A DNA stretch of 64,000 bases from Bacillus pumilus (GTDB lineage Bacteria; Bacillota; Bacilli; Bacillales; Bacillaceae), in the NCBI GenBank assembly GCA_001938995.1, contig MKZN01000012.1:52068-116067 (forward strand), read 5' to 3'. Shown here piece by piece: positions 53,682 through 62,627 of the stretch. How positions within the stretch are numbered: the stretch's first letter is position 1; each line of letters opens with the position of its first letter. The notes under the pieces were generated by a model. That model worked only from the letters and a program-made list of their open reading frames with translations, was not told the DNA's origin and did not search any database. A program made the translations under genes and the position numbers.

Positions 53682-55721
53682 TTGTATACAGAGCAGAAAA
53701 AACCATTTTTCAAACAGAAAAAGGTCTTCATTCCTCTTCTTAGCATCATCGTGATTGCTGCTGCTTTATTTTTCTTAAAAGATCCCCTTTTCTCAAAAGA
53801 AAAGGATGCTTTACAAGCAGCTGAATCTTTTACAAAACGGATCGAGAAGAAAGACTTTACGAAGTTAGCAGATCAAGTCACAAGCGCTTCTCTGAAAGCC
53901 AATGACTTCTCCAAAAAACAGTTAGCGGAGAAATACGACAATATTTTTAACGGAATCGGTGCTTATGATCTAGACGTATCAAACATCAAAGTAGAAAAAC
54001 AGGACAAAGAAAATGGATATCAATTTTCTTATGACCTCTCGATGAAAACCTCTTTCGGAAAATTGACAAAGCAATCTTACCGCGGTGTCCTCTCCGAAGA
54101 GAATGACAAGTGGAAAGTGGACTGGAAACCAAACTTGATCTTTCCGCAAATGGAAAAGGGCGACACCATTCAAGTCAAATCGGACCCTGCTGTACGCGGC
54201 AATATTGTCGATCGAAAAGGGCGAACTTTAGCGGAAACAACTGGCGGAAACACACTTGGTGTAATTCCAGGAAAGCTCGGAACTGGGAAGGCAAAAGAAA
54301 GCAATCTGAAGAAAATCAGCACAGCTTTTGATATAGATGAAGAATTCATTCAGAACCAGCTCAAACAAGCATGGGTCACAGATGACACATTTGTCCCGCT
54401 GAAAACGATGCTGAAGCAAAAAACAATCCCTAAGGATATAAACGGTGTCACCTACCAATCAAAGGAAATGCGTTACTACCCATATAATGAAGCAGCTGCT
54501 CACTTGACTGGCTATGTGGGCAAAGCAAATGCCGATGATTTGAAAAGAAACCCCGCACTAAAAGCAGATCAAATCATTGGCAAAACCGGTCTTGAATTCA
54601 CATTTGATCAACAGTTACGAGGTCAAGATGGTGGAAGCATTATGATCGTTCATGATGAAACAGGCATTGAAGAAACATTGCAAAAGGCTGACCGAAAAGA
54701 TGGTAAAGTCGTGAAACTAACGATTGATGCGTCACTCCAGAAAAAAGCCTATCAACAGTTGAAAGGTGAAAAAGGGTCTGTAACCATCATGAGTCCAGCA
54801 TCAGGTGATCTATTAGCACTTGTGAGCACCCCTTCCTACGATGTCAATCTCATGACAAATGGCATCACACCTAAGCAATACAAGGCATACAGTGATAACC
54901 CTGACCTCCCATTCCAAGCTCGATATGCGGGCCGGTATGCACCAGGGTCCACGTTCAAAACCATTACAGCTGCCATTGGTCTCGAAACAGGTGTCACAAA
55001 GCCTAATAAGACGCGAACCATACAAGGACTGAAGTGGCAAAAGGATCAATCCTGGGGAAATTATCACATTACACGCGTTCACGAAAAGGAACAAGTGAGT
55101 ATGGTTGATGCCCTTGTATACTCAGATAATATTTATTTCGGACAGGAAGCGCTCGACATTGGGAAAGATGAATATGAGAAACGAGTGAAAACATTTGGTT
55201 TCGGTGAAGATTTACGCATCCCATTTACGATGAAAGCTTCACAAGTGTCAAACGATGGCATCAAATCTGATATCCTACTCGCTGACTCGGCGTATGGCCA
55301 AGGTGAACTACTCATGTCACCAATCGAGCAAGTCCATGCATATTCTCCATTCGCAACAGGAGGCAAACTTGTCTACCCAAGAGTGATTCAAGATGCAAAA
55401 ACGGATTCACCAAAACGAGTCATGAAAGAAGACACGGCAAACACTGTAAAAGACGCGCTCGTGCAAGTCGTGACACATCCAAATGGAACAGCTCGCTCCT
55501 TACAAATAAAAGGAGCAGATATTGCAGCTAAAACCGGAACAGCGGAGCTGAAAAGCAAACAAGGTGCAACAGATGGTACCGAAAACGGATTTTTACTCGC
55601 CTTTAATCCTAAAAAAGAGGATTACGTCCTCGTCGGAATGATCGAAGGCGTGAAAGACCGAGGGGGTAGCGGACTTGTCATTGAAAAAATGAAACCAATC
55701 ATCGCCTCTTTTTATCAATAA
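53682..55721 (+). CDS. Class B penicillin-binding protein (PBP3/PbpC-like)
   Basis: 679 residues from the TTG at 53682, eight bases after TTGAGGTG; a GTG at 53673 is in frame but overlaps this site. A cytoplasmic stretch KKPFFKQKK and a membrane anchor (about 14-32) lead to a MecA-type NTF2-like domain (about 45-150), a PBP dimerisation domain (about 160-340) and the transpeptidase (about 350-675), with active-site STFK, SDN (YSDN) and KTG (AKTGTAE). It cross-links peptidoglycan. B. subtilis PbpC has the same domain order but is a lipoprotein, as I remember; no lipobox is seen here. Confidence 0.85.
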   Translation: MYTEQKKPFFKQKKVFIPLLSIIVIAAALFFLKDPLFSKEKDALQAAESFTKRIEKKDFTKLADQVTSASLKANDFSKKQLAEKYDNIFNGIGAYDLDVSNIKVEKQDKENGYQFSYDLSMKTSFGKLTKQSYRGVLSEENDKWKVDWKPNLIFPQMEKGDTIQVKSDPAVRGNIVDRKGRTLAETTGGNTLGVIPGKLGTGKAKESNLKKISTAFDIDEEFIQNQLKQAWVTDDTFVPLKTMLKQKTIPKDINGVTYQSKEMRYYPYNEAAAHLTGYVGKANADDLKRNPALKADQIIGKTGLEFTFDQQLRGQDGGSIMIVHDETGIEETLQKADRKDGKVVKLTIDASLQKKAYQQLKGEKGSVTIMSPASGDLLALVSTPSYDVNLMTNGITPKQYKAYSDNPDLPFQARYAGRYAPGSTFKTITAAIGLETGVTKPNKTRTIQGLKWQKDQSWGNYHITRVHEKEQVSMVDALVYSDNIYFGQEALDIGKDEYEKRVKTFGFGEDLRIPFTMKASQVSNDGIKSDILLADSAYGQGELLMSPIEQVHAYSPFATGGKLVYPRVIQDAKTDSPKRVMKEDTANTVKDALVQVVTHPNGTARSLQIKGADIAAKTGTAELKSKQGATDGTENGFLLAFNPKKEDYVLVGMIEGVKDRGGSGLVIEKMKPIIASFYQ

Positions 55722-55727
55722 TCATCC

Positions 55728-55763
55728 AGAGACACAACGCACTCAATGATGCGTTGTGTCTCT
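55728..55763 (+). terminator. Terminator of the PBP gene
   Basis: Perfect 14-base stem AGAGACACAACGCA/TGCGTTGTGTCTCT followed by a T-run. Confidence 0.9.
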
Positions 55764-55867
55764 TTTTTTCTAAATCATGACCATTTGCTATTGCTTCATA
55801 CTTCACCTTATGAATAAAATGGGAGTAATCCAAAAAGGAAATAAGTGAATGAAAGGAGGTAGTCTCA

Positions 55868-57106
55868 TTGGCTATTACTGCTCGGGCAAAAGATAAACCT
55901 CAACAAGCCGTAACAGGTTCGACGGTTTATCCCATTTTATTGGTGATTGGTATTTGTCATATGCTCAATGACACATTGCAAGCTGTCATTCCTGCCATGT
56001 TTCCTATTTTAGAGCGCTCAATGGGGCTGACCTTTACACAACTAGGCCTCATTGCGTTCACATTAAATATGGTCTCCTCGGTCATGCAGCCTGCCATTGG
56101 GTGGTACACAGATAAACGGCCGATGCCTTACGCTCTTCCTGTTGCCTTATTCTCAAGTGCAATCGGTATTTTCGGGCTAGCTTTTGCCCCTTCCTTTGCG
56201 ACCATCTTGCTTTGCGTTGTGTTGATTGGACTTGGCTCTGCGATCTTTCATCCTGAAGGCTCTCGTGTTGCCAATATGGCAGCTGGCCCAAGACGAGGAC
56301 TCGCCCAATCCATCTACCAAGTAGGAGGTAATACAGGTCAAGCTTTTGCACCACTCATCGCTGCATTCATGCTCGTCCCGCTTGGTCAACCTGGGGTGGC
56401 TTGGTTTACGATTGTTGGAATGATTGCTGTCGGCTTCCTCCTCTATATTTCGAGATGGTACGCACAGAAGCTACATACAATGAGAGCTCTAGCGAAGAAA
56501 GTTCATACGAAAGCGGCAAGACCTGCTATTCACCGCAAATCAGCACTTACAGCACTTGGTATTATCGTATTTCTTATTTTTGCCCGCTCGTGGTATGGGA
56601 ATGCCATTTCTAATTTCTATGCTTTTTATGCCATTGAACAATATGGTGTCACCATTAAAGAATCACAGACCTATATCTTTTTATTTCTCATTTTAGGAGC
56701 TGTCGGAACCTTTTTAGGCGGGCCACTTGCGGACCGTTTCGGTAAAAAAAATGTCATATTGCTTTCATTACTTTCATCGTTTCCACTTGCACTGATATTA
56801 CCCTTTGCCGGACCAGTTCTTGCCTATGTTTTACTTGGTCTCATTGGGCTGATTTTGATGTCAAGCTTCTCTGTAACCGTGGTATATGCTCAAGAACTAT
56901 TTCCCGGGAAAATCGGCACAATGTCTGGTTTAACAGTTGGGCTTGCCTTTGGAATGGGCGCAATCGGATCGGTTGCCCTCGGCTCATTGATAGATGCCTT
57001 CGGACTAACCCCTACAATGATTGGTGCTGCCTTTTTACCGATTCTAGGTATCCTAGCTGTCCTTCTTCCTAGTGACCGAACCGTCTCCAAATGGAACGAA
57101 TCTTAA
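55868..57106 (+). CDS. yfnC: MFS transporter YfnC (fosmidomycin-resistance-like)
   Basis: 412 residues from a TTG with GGAGG upstream. About twelve membrane helices; ICHMLNDTLQAVIPAMFPIL near 30-49 and GSAIFHPEGSRVANMAAGPRRG near 120 are strong signatures of the Fsr (fosmidomycin resistance) family. Length matches B. subtilis YfnC (409). It is an efflux carrier of uncertain physiological substrate. Convergent with the yfn operon. Confidence 0.9.
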   Translation: MAITARAKDKPQQAVTGSTVYPILLVIGICHMLNDTLQAVIPAMFPILERSMGLTFTQLGLIAFTLNMVSSVMQPAIGWYTDKRPMPYALPVALFSSAIGIFGLAFAPSFATILLCVVLIGLGSAIFHPEGSRVANMAAGPRRGLAQSIYQVGGNTGQAFAPLIAAFMLVPLGQPGVAWFTIVGMIAVGFLLYISRWYAQKLHTMRALAKKVHTKAARPAIHRKSALTALGIIVFLIFARSWYGNAISNFYAFYAIEQYGVTIKESQTYIFLFLILGAVGTFLGGPLADRFGKKNVILLSLLSSFPLALILPFAGPVLAYVLLGLIGLILMSSFSVTVVYAQELFPGKIGTMSGLTVGLAFGMGAIGSVALGSLIDAFGLTPTMIGAAFLPILGILAVLLPSDRTVSKWNES

Positions 57107-57112
57107 AATAAA

Positions 57113-57140
57113 AAACCCGCTCAACGCCATGAGCGGGTTT
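57113..57140. terminator. Bidirectional terminator between yfnC and yfnD
   Basis: Perfect 11-base stem AAACCCGCTCA/TGAGCGGGTTT, ending at the yfnD stop. Confidence 0.88.
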
Positions 57141-58069
57141 TACACCTTATAAAAATGCGTGTCAGGTACATGCTCTTTCGCTATAAATCCTTGCTCAAAT
57201 TCTGGGAATATCTCTTGCACCTGTTGAATTTGTTGATGAATCAAATTGGCATAAGGAATATAAAGATGATCCACGAGCATTTGATCCTTCATATAATAAT
57301 ACCAATTGAGGTTAAAGGTGTTCTGATCAATAATCGTAAAAGCAGAAAAGTGATAGAAAAGCAGCGGATTCTCGTCGAGATAAAAGTCTTCTTCATCAAA
57401 TGAAAGCTGATAGTTTTCGATATTCCAAATCGCCGCATTGGCTCCCTTCGATCGCACCACATGGACACCTTCAAAATCGTCTACCCATCGTTCGACATAG
57501 CGCTGATCCCCGTATGTCTTCTTTTTCTTATCCATTTCTACTGTACAATGCGCAATGCAGTTCTCTTTCCATTGCGTCACAGCCTGTTTGGCGACGTGTG
57601 TGTTACGACAACCTACAAAACCCGTATTAAAGCGGCCGGACAGTTCATAAAAATGATAGAACCGTTTGGAATTCATATGATCGGTCAGAAATAAGTGAGC
57701 AAGCGGGTTCTCTGCAAAAATCGCCTCTGGATCATGATAAAAATATAAATCCGTATCCAAATGAGCAAGATAATCTGCTTGTGAGGACTCAAGGGTCTTC
57801 AGCAAAAAGGCAGGCTTTAACGTCCAACAATACTCATGAAACGTGCGGTTTTCTTTTGCCTTTCGTATCGCATCATCCTCTATATTTTGAAGTTGTTCAT
57901 AATGGACATGCGGGCGAGGAAACTGACTTAATACCTTGTACGCCAAAGGGTCCGCACATAAGACAGACAACTGAAATGAATGAGCCGTTTGTTCAAGTGA
58001 ATGAATGAGAGCCAGCAGCTTAAAGACATGGGTATTCGATACAATGGTTGTAAAATGATAGGACGCCAT
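57140..58069 (-). CDS. yfnD: Glycosyltransferase YfnD
   Basis: 309 residues, GT-A-type transferase with the metal-binding DxD in LAHLDTDLYFYHDPE near residue 110, and a K-P-x-L-L-K/WTLKP segment just before. It is a clear paralogue of YfnF (303 residues, same layout: N-terminal SLKQ/HSLEQ, EYCWTLKP, LDxDLFFY, GRFNTGF/GRYNSGF, YHFSGF/YHFSAF). Last gene of the leftward yfnH-G-F-E-D operon. B. subtilis YfnD is in the same position and takes part in spore crust polysaccharide synthesis. Its start follows the yfnE stop directly. Confidence 0.88.
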   Translation of the reverse strand: MASYHFTTIVSNTHVFKLLALIHSLEQTAHSFQLSVLCADPLAYKVLSQFPRPHVHYEQLQNIEDDAIRKAKENRTFHEYCWTLKPAFLLKTLESSQADYLAHLDTDLYFYHDPEAIFAENPLAHLFLTDHMNSKRFYHFYELSGRFNTGFVGCRNTHVAKQAVTQWKENCIAHCTVEMDKKKKTYGDQRYVERWVDDFEGVHVVRSKGANAAIWNIENYQLSFDEEDFYLDENPLLFYHFSAFTIIDQNTFNLNWYYYMKDQMLVDHLYIPYANLIHQQIQQVQEIFPEFEQGFIAKEHVPDTHFYKV

Positions 58070-59260
58070 CTACAACACATCCACTTGAAACAAATCCACG
58101 CGTAATAACTCTTTGGTCAATCCTTGGATTGCTTCAACAAGAATCGAACATCCATACTCTTGTCTTGCAAGCTGAGCGGACTCTGATAGCTTTTTCAATG
58201 GAAAGTGACTCGATGTTAGCGCATCTCGTTTCGCCCGTTTCATGCCTACATTTCGCTCTGTGATCATATGAAGCAACTCTAAAAAATAGGACAGTAGTCC
58301 ATCATAGGCGGGATTCTCCCGCAGCCGCCTTATCTCTTTCACAATGTCATTTGTCACAGTGTGAGAAAAAAGACCAGAGAAAGCCAAATGAACATCAATG
58401 GAATCAATATTGTTGTACTTCTCGCACATATACAAAATATTATATTTGATGTCGTCGAATGACGTTAAGTTACTTGGGTGCTCCTGATGCACACTCATGA
58501 TATCCTCCCTCAATTCAAAGGAGAGACCACGCTGATGAAGACGTATACCTAAATCATAGTCTTCAAATCCATAACGAACGATGTGTTCATCAAACATCCC
58601 TAGCGCCATGACATGTTGTCGCTTCACAGAGGAGTTATTTGTAATGAAAAAGCGCCATGGCAGTTCATAGGAGCTCAAATCATAGTGGTACGTTTCCAGG
58701 ATATCCTTGAGGATATTAATAAAATCAGACTGTAAGTCGAAACTTTTCTCTAGGAAAGCACCGCTTTTCACGTCTTCCATCGATAAAAGTGGCGTTTTGT
58801 TCTCCATTTCCCTTTGATAAAGACCTTGTTTTTTCAATTGTTTCATATGATCCTTATCAAACGAAGTGTAAAAATAACGATAGATCCGCTTCCAGCAAAC
58901 ACCGCAAATGACGAGATCCTCTTGATCAGCATGCGCCTCTGCATGCTTTTGGATAAACTGCGGTTCTGCCAGCATATCACTATCATGGAATATCAGCAGA
59001 TCTCCCTCCGCCTCCCGAATTGCATGGTTTCTTCCCTTTGCAATCCCTTGATTCACAGGAATACGCACTTTTTTAAACGGAAAATTGACCTCAATTTTCT
59101 CGAGCATTTCCATCGTTCCATCGGTTGACCCATTATCCGCTACAATGACTTCAAATGGAAAATCCGTTTCCTGAAGCGTTAAGGAAATCAAACTTCCCTC
59201 TAAACGCTCTTTGGCATTATAGCTAGGAATAATGACGCTTACTTTTGGTTTTTCGTTCAT
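58070..59260 (-). CDS. yfnE: Family 2 glycosyltransferase YfnE
   Basis: 396 residues. GT2 domain (about 1-260): VSVIIPSYNAKERLEGSLIS at 7-26, VIVADNGSTDGTMEML near 38 and the DxD-type FHDSDML near 90; the galactosyltransferase-like C-terminal part GFEDYDLGIRLHQRG near 232 is a typical GT27/GT7-like motif. The start overlaps the yfnF stop by four bases (ATGA), showing translational coupling. In B. subtilis YfnE belongs to the spore crust polysaccharide genes under late mother-cell control. Confidence 0.88.
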   Translation of the reverse strand: MNEKPKVSVIIPSYNAKERLEGSLISLTLQETDFPFEVIVADNGSTDGTMEMLEKIEVNFPFKKVRIPVNQGIAKGRNHAIREAEGDLLIFHDSDMLAEPQFIQKHAEAHADQEDLVICGVCWKRIYRYFYTSFDKDHMKQLKKQGLYQREMENKTPLLSMEDVKSGAFLEKSFDLQSDFINILKDILETYHYDLSSYELPWRFFITNNSSVKRQHVMALGMFDEHIVRYGFEDYDLGIRLHQRGLSFELREDIMSVHQEHPSNLTSFDDIKYNILYMCEKYNNIDSIDVHLAFSGLFSHTVTNDIVKEIRRLRENPAYDGLLSYFLELLHMITERNVGMKRAKRDALTSSHFPLKKLSESAQLARQEYGCSILVEAIQGLTKELLRVDLFQVDVL

Positions 59261-60168
59261 GCGTCATCCTCCTCCCGTTTGGCATAGCCGTTAAACATAG
59301 GATTCACTTGCGCCACTGATTCAATGACATGACGGAGCACTTCCCGATAGGCTTCTTGGAAAAATGGCAGGTCATGTCTTCCTTTTTCATGAATTTGCTG
59401 CATGTCATCCTTACTCATGATTCGAAAGCCGCTGAAATGATAGCAAATGAGCGGATGCCCAGTCTCAAGCAGAATCCGTCCATTCTCTTCCTGATAAGAA
59501 TGCTGCCCGTAATTCCAATGGCCAATATTGACGCCTTTTGTTTCAATATCTTCTACCTTTTCAAACAGCACAGGCATATGATCCAGATAGCCTTGATCAC
59601 CAAACTTCCCCTCTCCTGGCGCGTTTTTGCATTCATTTAGACACTCTTCTTTCCACCAGGTAAGACACTTGCGACCAGCTTCATCTCCCTTAAAATGAAT
59701 GAAACCTGAGTTATATCTCCCCAAAAGCTTTTGAAGCATCTTCACTTCCTCTGGTTCAAAGCTTGGAATCACAATATCCCCTCTCGACAGGAGAACAGAG
59801 GCCTCCGGCTGGTTTTGAAAAACGACTTGTGGACTCTCATAAAAGAACAAATCTGCATCAAGGTATGTGACATGATCCACCTTTTCCTGTTCAAATAACC
59901 ACTCAACCCAAATAGGCTTTAATGTCCAGCAATACTCTGAATCGTCTCGTTCCTCTTTCTTCTTTAGTAGCTCAGGCGATTCAAGCTCACGGACATGAAC
60001 AAAATCGACATGCGGGAACTTCATTTGTTGTAGCAGATCAAATGTTGCGTCATCCATACATAACGTCTTGATGACAGCATCCTCTTCTACCTGCTTCAAC
60101 GATAAAAAAAACGCAATGGCTTGATAAAGCCTTCCACTTGATAGAACCGTACAATATAGGCTGTTCAT
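59257..60168 (-). CDS. yfnF: Glycosyltransferase YfnF
   Basis: 303 residues, the paralogue of YfnD. SGRLYQAIAFFLSLKQVEED near 11-30, EYCWTLKPIWVEWLFE near 78, catalytic-metal motif YLDADLFFYESP near 102, GRYNSGFIHF near 152 and YHFSGFRIMS near 253. It probably adds a sugar from a nucleotide-sugar made by YfnH-YfnG. Overlaps yfnE by four bases and follows yfnG by twelve. It carries no membrane segment, so it acts in the cytoplasm or at the outer forespore membrane. Confidence 0.88.
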   Translation of the reverse strand: MNSLYCTVLSSGRLYQAIAFFLSLKQVEEDAVIKTLCMDDATFDLLQQMKFPHVDFVHVRELESPELLKKKEERDDSEYCWTLKPIWVEWLFEQEKVDHVTYLDADLFFYESPQVVFQNQPEASVLLSRGDIVIPSFEPEEVKMLQKLLGRYNSGFIHFKGDEAGRKCLTWWKEECLNECKNAPGEGKFGDQGYLDHMPVLFEKVEDIETKGVNIGHWNYGQHSYQEENGRILLETGHPLICYHFSGFRIMSKDDMQQIHEKGRHDLPFFQEAYREVLRHVIESVAQVNPMFNGYAKREEDDA

Positions 60169-60180
60169 CTACTGACACCT

Positions 60181-61152
60181 CTATTTTTGAAAGAATTCTC
60201 GATACCATTCAATCGTCTTCGCTAAACCTTCATCGATGGAATGGTCAGGCTTCCAATCTAGCAGCTTTCTTGCTTTTTCTGCCGACAAATATTGATGCTT
60301 AATCTCATGTGTTCCTTGGTTGAGAATACGAGGTTTCAATTCACTCCCCATTGCCTTTAAAATTTTATCAACGAGCGCTAGAACCGTCAGTTGAATTTCA
60401 TTACTAAAGTTAAAGGCTTCTCCAGCAAGTCCCTTCTCCTCCATTTTCTCTGCTAAGAGCAAATAGGCCTTCACCGCATCTTCAATATAAAAATAATCAC
60501 GAATAAATGTGCCATCACTTCTAATTTCCGGTGCCTTCCCCTCTAAAACATGCTGAATGGTCTGCGGAATAATGCGGTTGAAATTCAAATCACCGCCTCC
60601 ATATAAATTGCCGCATCTTGTGATACACACTGGAAGTCCATAGGTATTGTAGTACGTGTGAGAAATTAAATCTGCACAGCTTTTTGACACATCATACGGA
60701 TGTTTCCCGTTGAGCGGCATCTCTTCATCATAAGGAAGCTGCTCTTGATCACCATATGCTTTGTCACTTGATGCCACAATCACTCGTTTTATCAAAGGCT
60801 GTCGTCTACAAGCCTCGAGCACATTCCATGTCCCTAAAACATTGGCTTCAAATGTAGAAACAGGATGTCTGTTTGCAACACCCACAATGGCTTGAGCCGC
60901 CAAATGGAAGACGGTATCAATTTCATATTCTCCTAGCGCACGTTCAATCGTCTGCATGTCCTCCAATGCACCTTGCACCACATTCATTTTTTGATATTGA
61001 CTGCCTTCATATAAATTCGATCTAGGCACTTGATCGCGTACAAGCCCTGTTACATTCGCTCCTTGATCAATCAATTCCTTAACCAAATAACTTCCTAACA
61101 GCCCTGTACATCCCGTTACAAATACATTTTTCCCACTCCAAAATCCGCTCAT
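60181..61152 (-). CDS. yfnG: CDP-glucose 4,6-dehydratase-like enzyme YfnG
   Basis: 323 residues, extended short-chain dehydrogenase. NAD-binding [16 protein letters not shown] near 13-28, the catalytic S-S-D-K ([11 protein letters not shown]) near 126 and Y-x-x-x-K ([10 protein letters not shown]) near 152. The [16 protein letters not shown] segment is typical of CDP-glucose 4,6-dehydratases. It converts CDP-glucose to CDP-4-keto-6-deoxyglucose. Directly follows yfnH (4-base gap), whose product supplies CDP-glucose, which supports the reaction. Confidence 0.9.
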   Translation of the reverse strand: MSGFWSGKNVFVTGCTGLLGSYLVKELIDQGANVTGLVRDQVPRSNLYEGSQYQKMNVVQGALEDMQTIERALGEYEIDTVFHLAAQAIVGVANRHPVSTFEANVLGTWNVLEACRRQPLIKRVIVASSDKAYGDQEQLPYDEEMPLNGKHPYDVSKSCADLISHTYYNTYGLPVCITRCGNLYGGGDLNFNRIIPQTIQHVLEGKAPEIRSDGTFIRDYFYIEDAVKAYLLLAEKMEEKGLAGEAFNFSNEIQLTVLALVDKILKAMGSELKPRILNQGTHEIKHQYLSAEKARKLLDWKPDHSIDEGLAKTIEWYREFFQK

Positions 61153-61156
61153 GCCG

Positions 61157-61921
61157 TCACCAAACCTTCCATGGTTGTTTTCCCTGGGCCCACATCTCGT
61201 TGATTTCCTTTAGATTTTTATACGTATCGATCGCTGTCCAAAATCCATGATGCTCATAAACAGCCAGCTCACCATCGTGTGCCAATTGCTGGAGCGGCTC
61301 CGCTTCAAACACGCATTGGTCATCGTCAGATAGATAATCAAACACCTTTGGAGACAACACAAAAAATCCTCCATTGATCATCCCGATACTATCTGTCTTC
61401 TCAGTGAAGGATTGTGCCATCCCGTTATATACCTTCAATGTGCCGTACTGTGACATCTTTTCAATCCCTGTCACAGTGGCAACCGCCCCATGATCTTGAT
61501 GACGTTTCAGCAAATGAAACAGATTGATATTCGCCAGCCCATCACCATAAGTCATCATAAAGGTCTCATCACCAATGGTTTCCTCTGCCTGTTTCAAGCG
61601 TCCGCCTGTCATCGTATGCTGACCTGTATCTAAAAAGGTGATGTTCCAGTTTTCCGACTTTCCTAATAACTTCATTTCACCAGTCGACATATCTAGCTTC
61701 ATGCTATGATGACGCCAATCATAGTTGAGAAAATACTCCTTGATCTTCTCACCTTTATATCCAAGCAATAAAATAAACTCGTCTACACCGTAATACTGAT
61801 AGATTTTCATAATATGCCATAGAATAGGCCGATCTCCGATCATAGCAAGTGGTTTAGGAAGCGCTTGTGTGACCTCACTCATTCTCGTTCCCTTTCCTCC
61901 GCAGAGAATGACTGCCTTCAT
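61157..61921 (-). CDS. yfnH: Glucose-1-phosphate cytidylyltransferase YfnH
   Basis: 254 residues, RfbF-type nucleotidyltransferase. The N-terminus [16 protein letters not shown] is the GGxGTR phosphate-binding loop, followed by [16 protein letters not shown] near 23 and the metal-binding TYGDGLAN near 129. It makes CDP-glucose from CTP and glucose-1-phosphate. First gene of the yfnH-G-F-E-D operon. In B. subtilis the operon is expressed late in the mother cell (sigma-K, GerE) and makes spore crust polysaccharide; I could not find a convincing sigma-K promoter here, only weak CATA elements. Confidence 0.92.
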   Translation of the reverse strand: MKAVILCGGKGTRMSEVTQALPKPLAMIGDRPILWHIMKIYQYYGVDEFILLLGYKGEKIKEYFLNYDWRHHSMKLDMSTGEMKLLGKSENWNITFLDTGQHTMTGGRLKQAEETIGDETFMMTYGDGLANINLFHLLKRHQDHGAVATVTGIEKMSQYGTLKVYNGMAQSFTEKTDSIGMINGGFFVLSPKVFDYLSDDDQCVFEAEPLQQLAHDGELAVYEHHGFWTAIDTYKNLKEINEMWAQGKQPWKVW

Positions 61922-62279
61922 CTTCTCCCCTCATCTCTCTATGAAATTTTAAATTTTTGATAAAAAACCCTAGTTTCATACGGTAATTGAGTATGTGCAT
62001 CCTTATACTTTGTCCGACATCAGGTTTTGAATCTACTCTATCTATATGTAAAATGCAGAGATCGTGCCACCTAGCATTTATCTATTTTCACAAAGAAAAA
62101 AGAGCGAGATGTATATCCTCGCTCTTAAAAGTTTAAATTGTTTATTTTCAGGGTAGATCGCATGATAAACACGTGTAAAAACAGCACAAACAGCCTCTTA
62201 AGATGAAGAGACTACTAGATTGAAGAACTCAAGTGGCAGCTTGCTTCATTCACAATATGATTGACGGAGGTGAATCCCT
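61922..62279. other. Intergenic region upstream of yfnH with an orphan terminator
   Basis: 358 bases without a gene. It holds the yfnH leader (GGGGAG ribosome site) and a hairpin AAGAGCGAG (62100-62108)/CTCGCTCTT (62118-62126) whose T-run lies on the minus strand. No leftward gene precedes it before the transposase, so it terminates an unknown leftward transcript or is a scar. Confidence 0.6.
62100..62126 (-). terminator. Orphan leftward terminator
   Basis: Nine-base perfect stem followed by six T's read leftwards. See the intergenic entry for why it has no obvious gene. Confidence 0.6.
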
Positions 62280-62429
62280 ATGGCACAAAACGTACTTTGT
62301 GAAGTGAACTCTTGCCGTTATTGGGCTGAAAACAGCTGTACAGCCTCCACAATTAAGATCGGTAAAAACACATTGACTAATGTGACTCGCAATGCAGAAA
62401 CAGATTGCGAAACATTCGAAACAAAATAA
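62280..62429 (+). CDS. DUF1540-family four-cysteine protein, 49 residues
   Basis: ATG at 62280 after GGAGGTG. MAQNVLCEVNSCRYWAENSC, then 22 residues to a final cysteine, so four cysteines (7, 12, 20, 43) in the DUF1540 spacing, which suggests a small metal-binding fold. This family is common in Bacillus and often appears in sporulation or stress sets; role unknown. Own terminator at 62448. Confidence 0.85.
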   Translation: MAQNVLCEVNSCRYWAENSCTASTIKIGKNTLTNVTRNAETDCETFETK

Positions 62430-62447
62430 TACGTGACTTTTGAGATG

Positions 62448-62467
62448 AAGGAACTGGCAGGTTCCTT
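62448..62467 (+). terminator. Terminator of the DUF1540 gene
   Basis: Perfect seven-base stem AAGGAAC/GTTCCTT with a six-base loop, followed by CTTTTCTTTT. Confidence 0.72.
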
Positions 62468-62493
62468 CTTTTCTTTTATCATTCTATCAAGAA

Positions 62494-62508
62494 TGATAAT
62501 TATTATCG
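62494..62508. promoter_or_regulatory. Fur box
   Basis: TGATAATTATTATCG matches 14 of 15 positions of the Bacillus 7-1-7 Fur motif TGATAAT-N-ATTATCA. It is about 120 bases upstream of the DUF3900 start codon and just after the DUF1540 terminator. PerR/Zur boxes share the frame but differ in sequence (TTATAAT and AATCGTAAT types). Confidence 0.7.
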
Positions 62509-62627
62509 AGTGTTTTCAAAAAACATTTCTCGGGAAATAATGACACGATCTTTCTCCATTCATTGACGTTTTTCACTCCTTTTTCTATACTCAACATATC
62601 TGATGAAGAAAAAGTGGTGACCAATTA

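Noticed and set aside
61922..62020. Sigma-K promoter of the yfn operon
   Set aside because: Only a CATACTCAA-like -10 without a well placed AC -35 was found, too weak to list as a promoter.
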